A DNA stretch of 64,000 nucleotides, taken from Candidatus Gastranaerophilales bacterium (GTDB lineage Bacteria; Cyanobacteriota; Vampirovibrionia; Gastranaerophilales; Gastranaerophilaceae). A program made the position numbers and the translations under genes. The notes beneath the pieces are model-generated. The model saw only the letters and a list, made by a program, of their open reading frames with translations. It searched no databases and was not told where the DNA came from. Positions 1 to 8,400 of the stretch are shown here, in pieces; position 1 is the first letter of the stretch, and every line of letters begins with the position of its first letter. The stretch lies in contig CALUYE010000003.1 in NCBI GenBank assembly GCA_944324945.1, forward strand, positions 1 to 64,000, given 5' to 3'.

Positions 1-77
1 TTTGAAGATGATTTTTGCAAAGCGAACAGTTGAACCTTTGGTGAAACTTGTGAGCCTGTATCTGAAATGGAGCGTAG

Positions 78-314
78 CGAAATGAAAGTGAAAATAAACT
101 AACAAGAGAAAGCTTAGAAATAACATATCCTGAATTTAGAAAAAAGTTTGTAAAAGAACTACAAATAGCTTTTGAGAGTTATCGAAGAACACAATTAAAT
201 AAGTATTCTTATAACTTTAAAGATGATAACTCAATGGAATACAATTTCTACTTTCAGCTTCAATGGAACTTCAATCACTTTGGAAATTCTAATTGGTATA
301 TTGAGAAAATGTAA
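78..314 (+). pseudogene. 3' remnant of an unknown gene
   Basis: An open frame of 78 codons runs from just after a TAG at 75-77 to a TAA at 312-314. It has no ATG until about codon 53, so it has no convincing start. The translation looks protein-like, rich in aromatic and charged residues (for example YPEFRKKFVKEL and FYFQLQWNF), but I do not recognise a family. Positions 1-77 are open in other frames without a start (frame 2 reads KRTVEPLVKLVSLYLKW before TGA). The most economical reading is the tail of a gene broken by frameshift or by island insertion. It could also be chance coding. Confidence 0.35.
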
Positions 315-337
315 AAGAAAGATATTTACAACTTGTT

Positions 338-346
338 TGATATAAT
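338..346 (+). promoter_or_regulatory. extended -10 promoter of the 356 gene
   Basis: The sequence TGATATAAT is an extended -10 element (TGnTATAAT). No good -35 lies 16-18 bp upstream, which is tolerated for extended -10 promoters. The expected transcription start (about 353) is only 2-3 bases before the ATG at 356, and there is no Shine-Dalgarno sequence, so the mRNA may be leaderless. Confidence 0.45.
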
Positions 347-355
347 TTAAACATA

Positions 356-1150
356 ATGAATAAAAATGTTGCAAAAAAAGAGGAAGAAAATAGTTTATTA
401 AACAATTTCTTAAATACAAAAGTTGGCAATAACTGGTGTTCAGAGAAAAAAGTTGTTGAAAAAGTGAATAATGAAACTCCTGACTTTTTGCTAAGAACTT
501 TTGATAACAAAACATTAGGTTTGGAAATTACTGAATTCTATGTTCAGCACGACCATCTTAATTTTTCAAGAGTTTTAACTAGGATTGGTAATAAAATATG
601 CAAAGAAATAAAGAAAAAATACGGCATCCTAATATCTATGGTAATTGATAAATTTGATCCAAGAATATGGAACTCGGATCATAAAGAACATTTAAATGCG
701 CTTTATAATCCTGGTTTTTCTAAAGTTCCATCGCAAAATCTTTTTATAGAAGAGTTAAGAAAACTTGTTTCTAATAACATTAAAGATATAAAATTAGGAA
801 AACTTATCAAACAATGGATTCAAATTAAAGATGAATATTATCAAATATCTATTGTTGCTTTTCCTTCTATTTCATCTGGAAAATACGATTGCCATGTAAA
901 TAATACAGGTATGTTAAAGTTTAACCCATGTGATGAGCTACAATTATGTATAAATAAAAAAAATCAAAAAATTGAACAATATCAAACAAAATGTGATGAA
1001 TGTTACTTGCTGATAACAGTACCATCAAATAAAATAGGTAATTATTGCACTTTTACAGATGAAATATCTAAATATAAATTTGAGTCAAATTTTACATCAA
1101 TTTTCTTATATGATATAGATGAAAATTTTTCTTGTATTTTAAATACTTAA
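356..1150 (+). CDS. hypothetical protein, possibly PD-(D/E)XK-like
   Basis: This 264-residue protein is not firmly recognised. Near residues 43-60 it reads TPDFLLRT...LGLEITEF: a Pro-Asp, a short loop, then a hydrophobic strand with Glu-x-Thr. This spacing resembles the core of PD-(D/E)XK nuclease-fold proteins (PD ... ExK) with Thr in place of Lys, so it is a weak fold suggestion, not a nuclease call. The rest is mixed alpha/beta with several Cys (for example CDECYL near residue 220). There is no signal peptide or membrane segment. The start follows an extended -10 with no ribosome site. It lies on the plus strand at the edge of an accessory island holding McrBC and a Mu-like transposase, so a defence or mobile-element role is possible but unproven. 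Confidence 0.6.
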   Translation: MNKNVAKKEEENSLLNNFLNTKVGNNWCSEKKVVEKVNNETPDFLLRTFDNKTLGLEITEFYVQHDHLNFSRVLTRIGNKICKEIKKKYGILISMVIDKFDPRIWNSDHKEHLNALYNPGFSKVPSQNLFIEELRKLVSNNIKDIKLGKLIKQWIQIKDEYYQISIVAFPSISSGKYDCHVNNTGMLKFNPCDELQLCINKKNQKIEQYQTKCDECYLLITVPSNKIGNYCTFTDEISKYKFESNFTSIFLYDIDENFSCILNT

Positions 1151-1169
1151 ATCCCCGGCAAATTATATC

Positions 1170-1949
1170 TTAAGAGATAATTTCTTTAATATTACTGTTC
1201 CAGCTTTCTTCTAAAAACCAGTCATCTTCAGATATTGCTTTTTGATGTTCAGTTTGAATAGACCATTTTATTTTTAAGTTTTCCTTGAATCGTTTTTCAC
1301 AATAAGCTATAAATAATTCCATTTTTGCCTGTATATCATTTTCAGTTTTAATTCGACGTATTTGTTCATACAATTTTTTCTTTTCAATTGCAAACTTTCC
1401 AAAACAACACTTATCATGTTCTTTAGGATTGCTTCCGTTTGCATCATGAATTTTCGGACATTCGATATCATGGCAGAATTTTCTTTTTTTGTTGAATGTT
1501 TTGACTCCTGTCCGATGCATAAAACTATTAGGTTTTCCGCAATAATGACATTGATTATATGGTAATTTAAAATCAATGCCAGACATATCAAAGAAATTTA
1601 ACTCATGAATATTTACAAGAGTCCATTCAAGAGCATTTATATAATTATTACAATCAAAATTAATAATACAAATAGAAGGTGCTTGTTTTGGAATCCAATC
1701 AGAATAAAAATGATTTATTCGTTTAATAACTAAGCTCAATGCACTTGGAGGAAGTCCTTGATTAATAATTTCTTTTATACAATTATCAATTAGATCAATA
1801 TCGTAATTTTCATACTGCAACAACTTTTTTTGATTTTCTTCTAAATCAAGGTTTTTATACTCCTTTATAGTTTGTTGTTTTTCTTTTATCCATTTATTAA
1901 AAGTTTCTTTTAAGGATATTTTTATAGAATTTTTTAGTCTTTCATTCAT
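1170..1949 (-). CDS. hypothetical protein with Cys/His zinc cluster
   Basis: The 259-residue protein has a charged helical N-terminal half (residues 1-65) and a dense Cys/His segment. The segment includes C134-x2-C137, H145, C159-H160, C164, H168, H178 and C181-C182. The first CxxC knuckle and the later C-H-x3-C resemble a zinc ribbon or treble-clef fold, so metal binding is likely. A predicted helical C-terminal tail follows. No enzymatic motif or membrane segment is visible. It is divergently transcribed from the gene at 2049 across about 100 bp. I do not recognise the family. The position beside restriction and transposition genes suggests a nucleic-acid-binding accessory protein, which is inference only. 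Confidence 0.65.
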   Translation of the reverse strand: MNERLKNSIKISLKETFNKWIKEKQQTIKEYKNLDLEENQKKLLQYENYDIDLIDNCIKEIINQGLPPSALSLVIKRINHFYSDWIPKQAPSICIINFDCNNYINALEWTLVNIHELNFFDMSGIDFKLPYNQCHYCGKPNSFMHRTGVKTFNKKRKFCHDIECPKIHDANGSNPKEHDKCCFGKFAIEKKKLYEQIRRIKTENDIQAKMELFIAYCEKRFKENLKIKWSIQTEHQKAISEDDWFLEESWNSNIKEIIS

Positions 1950-2048
1950 TTTATGCCTCTTTATATATGTACCACAAATTGGTCATTTTAATTACATATT
2001 AAAACTTTTATAATTATAATATATTTGTAAAGCAAAAAGGAGAATACA

Positions 2049-2501
2049 ATGAAAGAAAAATTAACTGAATTTGGATTTAGTACAATCCCCAATGGTAACT
2101 TATTACAAATGCAAGATACTTTAATTTATCTTACAAAAGCTGATTTAAAAACAAGAACTTTCAGCATTGAAGAATTTAATATTCATTATTCAAGCTTAGA
2201 AAACCATTTTGAACATGTGTTTATATTAGTAGAAATTGAAAAGCCTGATAAATATTTGTTAATTGGAAAATCAATTAAAAATCCTGATTTTGGAATTTAT
2301 CGTCGCAATAAAATAGGTACCCCAATTTGGAAATATCGATTTGATGTTATTCCGGCTATAAATGAAGATGCGGAATCAATAGCAGTTGTTCAAAATATTT
2401 ATAAATTAAATGATGAAAAACTGGATACTGAAGTTCTTTTGGATGAAGAAAGTATTTTTTGTATTTTAAGTGATTATGTTAAAGAAAGCGTAGGAGGCTA
2501 A
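2049..2501 (+). CDS. hypothetical protein
   Basis: The 150-residue soluble protein begins at an ATG preceded by AAGGAG at an 8-base spacing, so the start is well supported. It is acidic and mixed alpha/beta, without signal peptide, membrane segment, or any motif I recognise. The next gene begins one base after its stop, and its ribosome site lies inside the end of this gene, so the two are translationally linked and probably work together. Family and function are unknown. Confidence 0.65.
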   Translation: MKEKLTEFGFSTIPNGNLLQMQDTLIYLTKADLKTRTFSIEEFNIHYSSLENHFEHVFILVEIEKPDKYLLIGKSIKNPDFGIYRRNKIGTPIWKYRFDVIPAINEDAESIAVVQNIYKLNDEKLDTEVLLDEESIFCILSDYVKESVGG

Positions 2502-2502
2502 A

Positions 2503-2901
2503 ATGTCAAATAAAGATTATACAAGATATGATTTAATTTTTACCAAAGAAAATAAAAAACTTCTTGGTTTAGCAAAGACAAAACTTCCACTTGAAACATT
2601 TAAATATTTGCTTGAAAAGGATTTGCTAACTCCAAAACACCTACAAATATTTTATAAAAATAGTTTTGGCAGAACTTGGGTATCAAATCTAGGGGATTTA
2701 TTAATTAACAATCCTAATAATTCAAAAAGATTTACCGAGTTTGATGTAAGAGGCACAAAGTATTATGCTTGTAATCAATGGGAAATAGGCACGATTACCA
2801 ATTTTAATAACTATATAAATAACGAGTTTTGTGATTATATTGAAATTCGAAAATCACAACATAATAAAGAAACAATAGATTGGGAATCACTTAATTTTTA
2901 A
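2503..2901 (+). CDS. hypothetical protein
   Basis: A 132-residue protein begins with ATG behind a good GGAGG site that lies within the last codons of the preceding gene. It is basic and aromatic-rich, with an N-terminal helical part and a C-terminal part reading for example YYACNQWEIG. No catalytic motif, signal peptide or membrane segment is visible. It sits between the 150-residue protein and a small exported protein, all on one strand with gaps of 1 and 14 bp, so the three probably form one transcript. I do not recognise the family. Confidence 0.65.
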   Translation: MSNKDYTRYDLIFTKENKKLLGLAKTKLPLETFKYLLEKDLLTPKHLQIFYKNSFGRTWVSNLGDLLINNPNNSKRFTEFDVRGTKYYACNQWEIGTITNFNNYINNEFCDYIEIRKSQHNKETIDWESLNF

Positions 2902-2915
2902 TTAGGAGAATAATA

Positions 2916-3200
2916 ATGAAAAAAGCTTTAATTTTATGCGTTATATCTTTTATATTATCAAATTGTGCATTTGCAGACTCTAACCCCTTAAATAGAATTG
3001 AAACAATTGACGATGCAAGAGCGAGACACAGTGTAGAGAATTATAGAATATACAAAAATAATCATTATCAGGCACCATTAGGCAGATATCCTGAAAAACT
3101 TGGAGATCCGCAACCTCAAGAAACCTTAAGACTTGGATATTCTAATAGTGGTTTAAATTCTGATTATTCAACAAAAAATAACTCGGGGTTTTTATACTAA
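2916..3200 (+). CDS. small exported protein
   Basis: This 94-residue protein starts with a classical Sec signal: MKK, then a hydrophobic stretch (ALILCVISFILSN), then a likely signal-peptidase I site after AFA near residue 20. A Cys at about residue 17 makes a lipoprotein conceivable, but LSNC is a poor lipobox. The mature part is short, hydrophilic and rich in Asn, Tyr and Pro, and looks disordered. A ribosome site (TAGGAG) precedes the ATG. It is the last gene of the 2049-3200 group and converges on mcrC, whose stop is about 20 bp away. Function unknown. Confidence 0.65.
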   Translation: MKKALILCVISFILSNCAFADSNPLNRIETIDDARARHSVENYRIYKNNHYQAPLGRYPEKLGDPQPQETLRLGYSNSGLNSDYSTKNNSGFLY

Positions 3201-3220
3201 ATTATATTTAATTTGGAGGT

Positions 3221-4513
3221 TTAAATATATTTCCCTAATTCATCCAAAAACAACTGATTATTTTCTTTCTCAACAACATCAATAGGCACAATGCTTACTG
3301 GAGTATTATTAAAATATTCCCATTTTGTTACTTCTTTGAAATTATTTGATTCAGGGTAAAGAAGCATTATTTCAACTTCTTCAACTTTTGCTTCTTTATT
3401 TTTTATTAATTCAGAATATGCAAACAGCTGATATAAGTCCGCTTGTGCGACATCAAATTTATCTGAAGTTGAATTTAATTCTTTCCATTTTGCATCAAGT
3501 ATAATTGCTTTATTATCTTTAAAAATGACAAAATCCATCTTAGTTTTAAAAAGATTATTTTTAAGAAGATAATGATTATTATATTGCGGATTATAGGGTA
3601 TATTTGCTGATTTTAAAATTGATTCAATATAATCTTCAAACATTTTTTCTAAAGGGAATAGCAGTGCGGGAAGCTTTGAGCGACCCTTTTTAGGGAAAAA
3701 GACTTGTCTTCTCAAGAAAAATTCTGCATATAACAATGGCCTTTCATAGTAGGAATTTAATCTGTTAATATTTACTTCCTGCAAATATTTTTCAAGATTT
3801 GTTGAAACTGAAACATCATCCAACTCAACTAAAAATCTTCGCAAAATCTTTTTATTATTTTCGCTTTGAGTTTGTTTAATCAGGTATAAACAAGCAGTTT
3901 TCAAAATTTTATTTTCTGCAATATCTAAACAAAGCTCACTATAATTAACAAAAAATCTGCTTTGGTTTGTAATATTATGTTTTATATGTTCTGTAAAATT
4001 TAATTTACCTTTATATTTATTTAAATTTTCTGATTTTCTAATGTAAGATTTTTTAATACCTTTTTTTAAGATTTCACATAAATCATCACAAAATACTGAT
4101 ATAAGTATTTCTATGATATGTTTATTTTTTTTAGTCTGTGAAATGACATCCTTGTTGTGTTTATATTCTCTGGTTAAATTTTTAGATGCCAAAACAAGAT
4201 TTTCAAAAATTTTACGACTTTCATCTATTGTATTCCCGCTAAGTTTCGGTAAAATTTCCAAATAAGTTCCATCTTTTAATTGTATAATTCCTGTATATTT
4301 ATTTATACTGATACAATTAGCTTTTGCAGAATATTCTAGCCCACAGTCTTGATTTTCTATTAAACAGTACTGTTTTAATTCTTTAAAATAATCAGGCTTG
4401 CAATAATTTACGCAACACAAATTATCGCCATCTTGATAATTACAGCTACTACATTCTTCCTTGCAGGAATAAATATTTTTATTTTCGTAAACAATTATTG
4501 ATTTATTGTTCAT
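3221..4513 (-). CDS. mcrC: McrC, nuclease subunit of McrBC restriction system
   Basis: McrC is the endonuclease partner of the McrB GTPase; the complex cleaves DNA carrying modified cytosines. The 430-residue protein has the McrC C-terminal PD-(D/E)XK core: D327 in TKMDFVIF, D340-A-K342 in LDAKWK, and the conserved YQLFAY at 361-366. The family motif FEDYI lies at 292-296. The N-terminus overlaps the 3' end of mcrB by 11 bp, as expected for a co-translated pair. An oddity is a cysteine-rich N-terminus (C17, C21, C24, C33, C34, C38, C50, C57), which could bind zinc or an Fe-S cluster and which I do not associate with typical McrC. Family assignment is firm; substrate specificity is unknown. 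Confidence 0.92.
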   Translation of the reverse strand: MNNKSIIVYENKNIYSCKEECSSCNYQDGDNLCCVNYCKPDYFKELKQYCLIENQDCGLEYSAKANCISINKYTGIIQLKDGTYLEILPKLSGNTIDESRKIFENLVLASKNLTREYKHNKDVISQTKKNKHIIEILISVFCDDLCEILKKGIKKSYIRKSENLNKYKGKLNFTEHIKHNITNQSRFFVNYSELCLDIAENKILKTACLYLIKQTQSENNKKILRRFLVELDDVSVSTNLEKYLQEVNINRLNSYYERPLLYAEFFLRRQVFFPKKGRSKLPALLFPLEKMFEDYIESILKSANIPYNPQYNNHYLLKNNLFKTKMDFVIFKDNKAIILDAKWKELNSTSDKFDVAQADLYQLFAYSELIKNKEAKVEEVEIMLLYPESNNFKEVTKWEYFNNTPVSIVPIDVVEKENNQLFLDELGKYI

Positions 4514-6668
4514 TGTCTTTCTTAGTAGGTTTTTGAGCTTCTTTTAATACATTAAACCAGTTTTCTTTTAAACTAACGTCATCAGATTTACAATTTAAAA
4601 TTTTTGATACTGTGTCAATGTCATTATAAAAATATTCATTTAATAATGGTAATATTCTATTTTTATAAGCTCTTTCAAGTTGCTCTTTATTTTCAACTTC
4701 CATTAAGTATGAATGACCAATTTGATGATCTCTATCATACTCATTTTTAATTCGGTCATTAATTTTAGTTAATAATTGTTCTAAGTCAACACCTTCAATA
4801 TCTTTTCCTCTTAGAAGCTCGGGTTTTGGCATCATTTCCTCAAAATCAAAACGACGTCTTAGGGCAGTATCTAAAAGAGCAATAGAACGATCCGCTGTAT
4901 TCATAGTTCCAATAATATATAGGTTATTAGGAACTCCAAAAGGTTCTCTTGAATAAGGTAATGTAACAGTCATTTGATGTTCTTTGCCAATACGCTTATC
5001 TTCTTCAATAAGGGTTATAAGCTCACCAAATATTTTTGAAACATCACCTCTGTTGATTTCATCAATAACAAGAACTGCATTAGATGATTTTGAATTATTT
5101 TTATTATTTATTAAATTTAAAAATGTATCCCAATTTATTTTATCATTAAACATTCCTGTAATAGTCGGAGACACAAATTTTGAATTATAAATACTATCTG
5201 ATGAAATATTTATATTTTTTCTAATCCAATCTACCTTTCTTTGTTGATGCCCATTTTCAATGTCAGAGTTATAGAAATAATCACCTGTTATTTTTGCAAT
5301 ACCTTTTATTGTATTCATGGATCCTGGAATTACAACAATAACATCTTTACTATTTTTTAAATCATTGTCTATCCATAATTTAAATAAATTCAATTGAGAT
5401 ATACACTGTTTTCGACTTTCAAAATCTTCTGGAATTTTAGCTATTATTTCTTCTTGACTATCACAATTAGAAATATCAATATCGTTTCCCCAATTTATTG
5501 CAACACAGTCATTTTCTATACAATATGCAAATAATGATTCATCAGGAATTAATATTTTATACACACTAATATTGTCTTTATTAAAATTATATTTTACCTT
5601 TGTTTCAAGCAATTCCTTTGCATTATTACATATAGTCTTAAAAATACCATTTTGTAATTTATATCTTAGTTCTTTTCCATTTTCTAATTCAGGCTTAATC
5701 CCTTCAACAAATTCTTCGTAAGAATAAGATTGGTGGAAGGTTACAAATTCAATCTGACCTTGTTGTTTTAATTCGTCAAATTTTTCTTTTAAAAGCTCGT
5801 AGTTTTCTACATTTCCATCTTTATCTTTTTGTATTAATTCAGGATTTGTAATTTCTATAGCTTTAATAACTGTATTATATGTTTTTCCAGTTCCAGGAGG
5901 TCCATATAAAATTTGGTTTTTTAATTGTGGATAATTTTTAGATTGCAATTTATTATTTACTTCTATATTTTCTATTGCAATTTTTGAATCTATGTTCGCG
6001 ACATAATACCCAAAATCAATGGTTAGAGTTTTCATATAAGGATCTTGGTAACAAGTTTCATCTAGATGCGAATAAAAGATTTTTTTTAATTCAAAATCAT
6101 CTTGTAAAATATTGCAAATCAAATCATATAATTTAATATGATTTCTTATATTGTTTTCATATGCTCCTTTTCTAAAATCATATTCACTGTGCAATTTTTC
6201 CGCAACAGATTTAATTTCACCAAATTTAAAAATATAATATTTATCCGGATTTTTTAACCATAAATACACAGTTATAGCATTTTCTTTTTGATAATGTTGA
6301 TAACCTGGAGTATACATATTACATAAATCTTCAGAACTTTTTTTAAAATTTGAAATTCTTTCTATAATGTCTTTGTCTTCATTATATAAATCTAAAAACA
6401 TTGCCCTGACTTTTTGGCAGTCATAATTTGCATATAATTTAATCATTTTTAATGGGAAATATTGATTTGAGCTTAATAAGTTATAAGTTTGAGCAAATGA
6501 ATTATCTAGCATTTTTAAAAAATCTTTTGCATTTATATCCCAATTATCTTGAAAACATTTTATGGCTTTCCACTTAAAATTTTCATCTTCCCATATTTTT
6601 GAAAAATTATTTTTATAGTATGTAATATATTTATTGATATAGAAATCTAGTTTTTTTTCTTCACTCAT
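4503..6668 (-). CDS. mcrB: McrB, AAA+ GTPase with internal EVE-like domain
   Basis: McrB is the nucleotide-driven motor and DNA-recognition subunit of the type IV McrBC restriction system. In this 721-residue protein the Walker A is GPPGTGKT at 256-263, the family motif FHQSYSYEEFVEG at 311-323, Walker B VLVIDEINR at 532-540, the McrB signature MNTADRS at 589-595 and the arginine finger ALRRRF at 602-607. Residues 1-250 are a separate, mostly helical N-terminal region. Between the FHQSYSYEEF motif and Walker B about 165 extra residues (about 365-525) read like an EVE/PUA-type modified-base reader: a VAINWG strand, then VVIPGS, then GIAKITGDYFY and QRKVDWI. E. coli McrB lacks this insert. It overlaps mcrC by 11 bp. 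Roughly 100 bp upstream separates it from the transposition module on the same strand. Confidence 0.93.
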   Translation of the reverse strand: MSEEKKLDFYINKYITYYKNNFSKIWEDENFKWKAIKCFQDNWDINAKDFLKMLDNSFAQTYNLLSSNQYFPLKMIKLYANYDCQKVRAMFLDLYNEDKDIIERISNFKKSSEDLCNMYTPGYQHYQKENAITVYLWLKNPDKYYIFKFGEIKSVAEKLHSEYDFRKGAYENNIRNHIKLYDLICNILQDDFELKKIFYSHLDETCYQDPYMKTLTIDFGYYVANIDSKIAIENIEVNNKLQSKNYPQLKNQILYGPPGTGKTYNTVIKAIEITNPELIQKDKDGNVENYELLKEKFDELKQQGQIEFVTFHQSYSYEEFVEGIKPELENGKELRYKLQNGIFKTICNNAKELLETKVKYNFNKDNISVYKILIPDESLFAYCIENDCVAINWGNDIDISNCDSQEEIIAKIPEDFESRKQCISQLNLFKLWIDNDLKNSKDVIVVIPGSMNTIKGIAKITGDYFYNSDIENGHQQRKVDWIRKNINISSDSIYNSKFVSPTITGMFNDKINWDTFLNLINNKNNSKSSNAVLVIDEINRGDVSKIFGELITLIEEDKRIGKEHQMTVTLPYSREPFGVPNNLYIIGTMNTADRSIALLDTALRRRFDFEEMMPKPELLRGKDIEGVDLEQLLTKINDRIKNEYDRDHQIGHSYLMEVENKEQLERAYKNRILPLLNEYFYNDIDTVSKILNCKSDDVSLKENWFNVLKEAQKPTKKDNEQ

Positions 6669-6766
6669 ACTTCACTCCTTTTCTATAAGGATAGCACAAA
6701 AATTTGCAGGATTTACTCTACACCTAAAATTTCACGCTCGATTAGGAAATGAAGTTTGCAGACAAT

Positions 6767-7525
6767 TTAATTCTTGTCCAACTTTTCCAAGCTCGGCAGA
6801 TTTAAATTTATTTCTCGCAACTGTCGGATATCTTCTATAGAATATTCTCTTTCTAGTCTTCTTCTAAAGCTTGTATGCGATGGGATTGTTCTTTTAGGAT
6901 TTTCTTGTTTTATAATTTCAACACATTTTCTGATTGAATATTTATCAGCATTTAAATACAACTCTTTAAACTTATTGTATAAATCATCTAAAACAACAGT
7001 TCTGCCTTTAGAGTTGCCATATTTTGGAATTATACCTTTCAGCCCGTATTTTATATATTTAGACTTTATTTTTATATATTGCGAATAAGATATTTGATAG
7101 TTGGGGTATTTATTTGAAAACTCAGCTAAAAAGGCCTTTAAAGCTCTTCCTTTTAAGTTACGTGCGAGCTTTAGTGCTGTAATATATTTTATTAGATAAG
7201 GTTTTGCATAATCCGGTGCATTAATAAAAATACCCTCTTCATTTTGCTTTATAAACATATTATTTGTATTTATGTTTAAAGGAATTACTTTTTTATAACC
7301 TTTTTCTTGTGTAATTTCACTCTGCTTAGGGGGTAAATTTTCCTGTAAAATAGCTATTTTTAGATAAGCATATTCAAAAGAGGAAATTTTAAAAATCATT
7401 TTTTCCTCTAATAGTTCATCCAATATAGGGCGTATTTCTTTTTCATCTAATTCGGATAGAATTATCAAATCATCTAAAGATATTCTTTTAATCTTTTTAA
7501 TTATCTTCAATATTGTCTGTTTCAT
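6767..7525 (-). CDS. stand-alone Mu-transposase-like DNA-binding protein
   Basis: This 252-residue protein has an N-terminal winged-helix-like segment (about 1-48) and a second half (about 105-235) that resembles the helix-turn-helix subdomains in front of the catalytic core in Mu-type transposases: RALKAFLAEFSNKY, then IPKYGNSKGR, then KCVEIIKQEN, then FRRRLERE. The neighbouring transposase shows the same order (RWRALLDYNKDW, GQYKYSTRKEY, FRRYANWF) before its DDE domain. The protein here has no DDE domain. It is the third gene of the module and overlaps the MuB-like gene by 29 bp. It may be a transposition regulator, an end-binding cofactor or a competitor for the transposase, by analogy with the Mu repressor, whose DNA-binding domain is related to that of MuA. 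That role is inferred. Confidence 0.7.
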   Translation of the reverse strand: MKQTILKIIKKIKRISLDDLIILSELDEKEIRPILDELLEEKMIFKISSFEYAYLKIAILQENLPPKQSEITQEKGYKKVIPLNINTNNMFIKQNEEGIFINAPDYAKPYLIKYITALKLARNLKGRALKAFLAEFSNKYPNYQISYSQYIKIKSKYIKYGLKGIIPKYGNSKGRTVVLDDLYNKFKELYLNADKYSIRKCVEIIKQENPKRTIPSHTSFRRRLEREYSIEDIRQLREINLNLPSLEKLDKN

Positions 7526-8207
7526 TATTTAAAACCTCTTTAATCAGGACTTCGTCTATTGTGATTAATCCGTTTGATTTGGCTAATTGTTCTGCTTTAT
7601 TTATTATTTTTACAATTTGTCTGAATCTGTTTGTATTTGAATAAATAGATTTTATTGCACATTCACTCATCTTAATTTCGGATAATTCATTAATAATTAT
7701 CTTTATATCTTGTTTTGAAAACGGCTCAAATTTAATTATTTCAGATATTCTGTCGTATAAATGTTTGTACCTTTTTAGTCGAGAATTAGCATTAGTCATT
7801 CCTATAAGCACAATAGGAACATTTGTTTTATCGTGAATATCCCTTAGGGTTTCAACGGCTTTTGTTTCAACCGTTAAATAATCAATTTCATCAATAATCA
7901 AAACTTGAGGGTTCATAATAAGATTTCTGATTACCTGATTAAAACATTCTGAAGTTCTTGTGCTTTGAATTTCACCCATTTCATCAAGAATTTCACAAAG
8001 AAGCCACTTTGGTGTCATTAACTGGGTACAGCGTATTAATAACGCATCATTTTTTAATACCCACCAATTTATTGCTTGTGTTTTTCCAAGTCCGGGATCC
8101 CCATATACAAGCCCCATACCGGGAACACCTTCTGCTCTATTTTGCAGATTGTTCATCATTGTTACAAACCGCTTTACGTTATTAGTTTTTACAAAGACTT
8201 TTTTCAT
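7497..8207 (-). CDS. MuB-like transposition ATPase
   Basis: An AAA+ ATPase of the MuB/TnsC type, expected to bind DNA in an ATP-dependent way, choose target sites and activate the transposase. The reading frame is open from a GTG at 8246, but the ATG at 8207 has AGGA eight bases upstream and begins MKKVFVKTNNVKRF, so I take it as the start (236 residues). Numbered from the GTG, Walker A is GDPGLGKT at 49-56 and Walker B is LIIDEID at 116-122. A sensor-1-like stretch (IVLIGMTNAN) follows. The gene lies directly downstream of the transposase and overlaps the next gene by 29 bp. Similar small ATPases accompany IS21 (IstB) and Tn7, but the adjoining transposase is Mu-like. Confidence 0.85.
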   Translation of the reverse strand: MKKVFVKTNNVKRFVTMMNNLQNRAEGVPGMGLVYGDPGLGKTQAINWWVLKNDALLIRCTQLMTPKWLLCEILDEMGEIQSTRTSECFNQVIRNLIMNPQVLIIDEIDYLTVETKAVETLRDIHDKTNVPIVLIGMTNANSRLKRYKHLYDRISEIIKFEPFSKQDIKIIINELSEIKMSECAIKSIYSNTNRFRQIVKIINKAEQLAKSNGLITIDEVLIKEVLNNETDNIEDN

Positions 8208-8297
8208 ATAAAAATTCCTATTTCTGTCATCATTAACATTAATCACTCGCTTATAAAGAAATTGGAACTGATTTTGTCTTTTTGCGTCTGTAATTTA

Positions 8298-8396
8298 TGC
8301 CTTAAAAGCCGTTTCTTGTCTGTTATAAATTAGCTTTTTTGTTTTTTTATAACGAACTCTTTTGGGTATATTTTCTCCAGCTATTTTAAACCCTGA
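8298..8396 (-). other. coding-like stretch in frame with the ATPase gene
   Basis: Between the transposase stop (8401) and the ATPase start, the minus strand is open for 33 codons. It encodes a very basic peptide (for example GENIPKRVRYKKTKK) and ends in TAA at 8295-8297. It is in the same frame as the ATPase and the frame reopens right after the stop. There is no ATG. It could be a decayed N-terminal extension of the ATPase, a tiny protein with an unusual start, or chance. Confidence 0.25.
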
Positions 8397-8400
8397 CTAA

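Noticed and set aside
1-77. REP-like or structured RNA in the first bases (GCGAACAGTTGAACC...GAGCGTAGCGAAATG)
   Set aside because: The segment has no clear second copy in the window and no convincing stem, so nothing beyond a gene remnant is supported.
6669-6766. Putative left end of the Mu-like element between mcrB and the third transposition gene
   Set aside because: No inverted match to the 10480-11250 region was found by eye, so the end is left undefined.
7958-8333. Overlapping plus-strand open frames inside the ATPase gene
   Set aside because: They are shadows of the minus-strand ATPase frame, with no ribosome site and no protein-like pattern.
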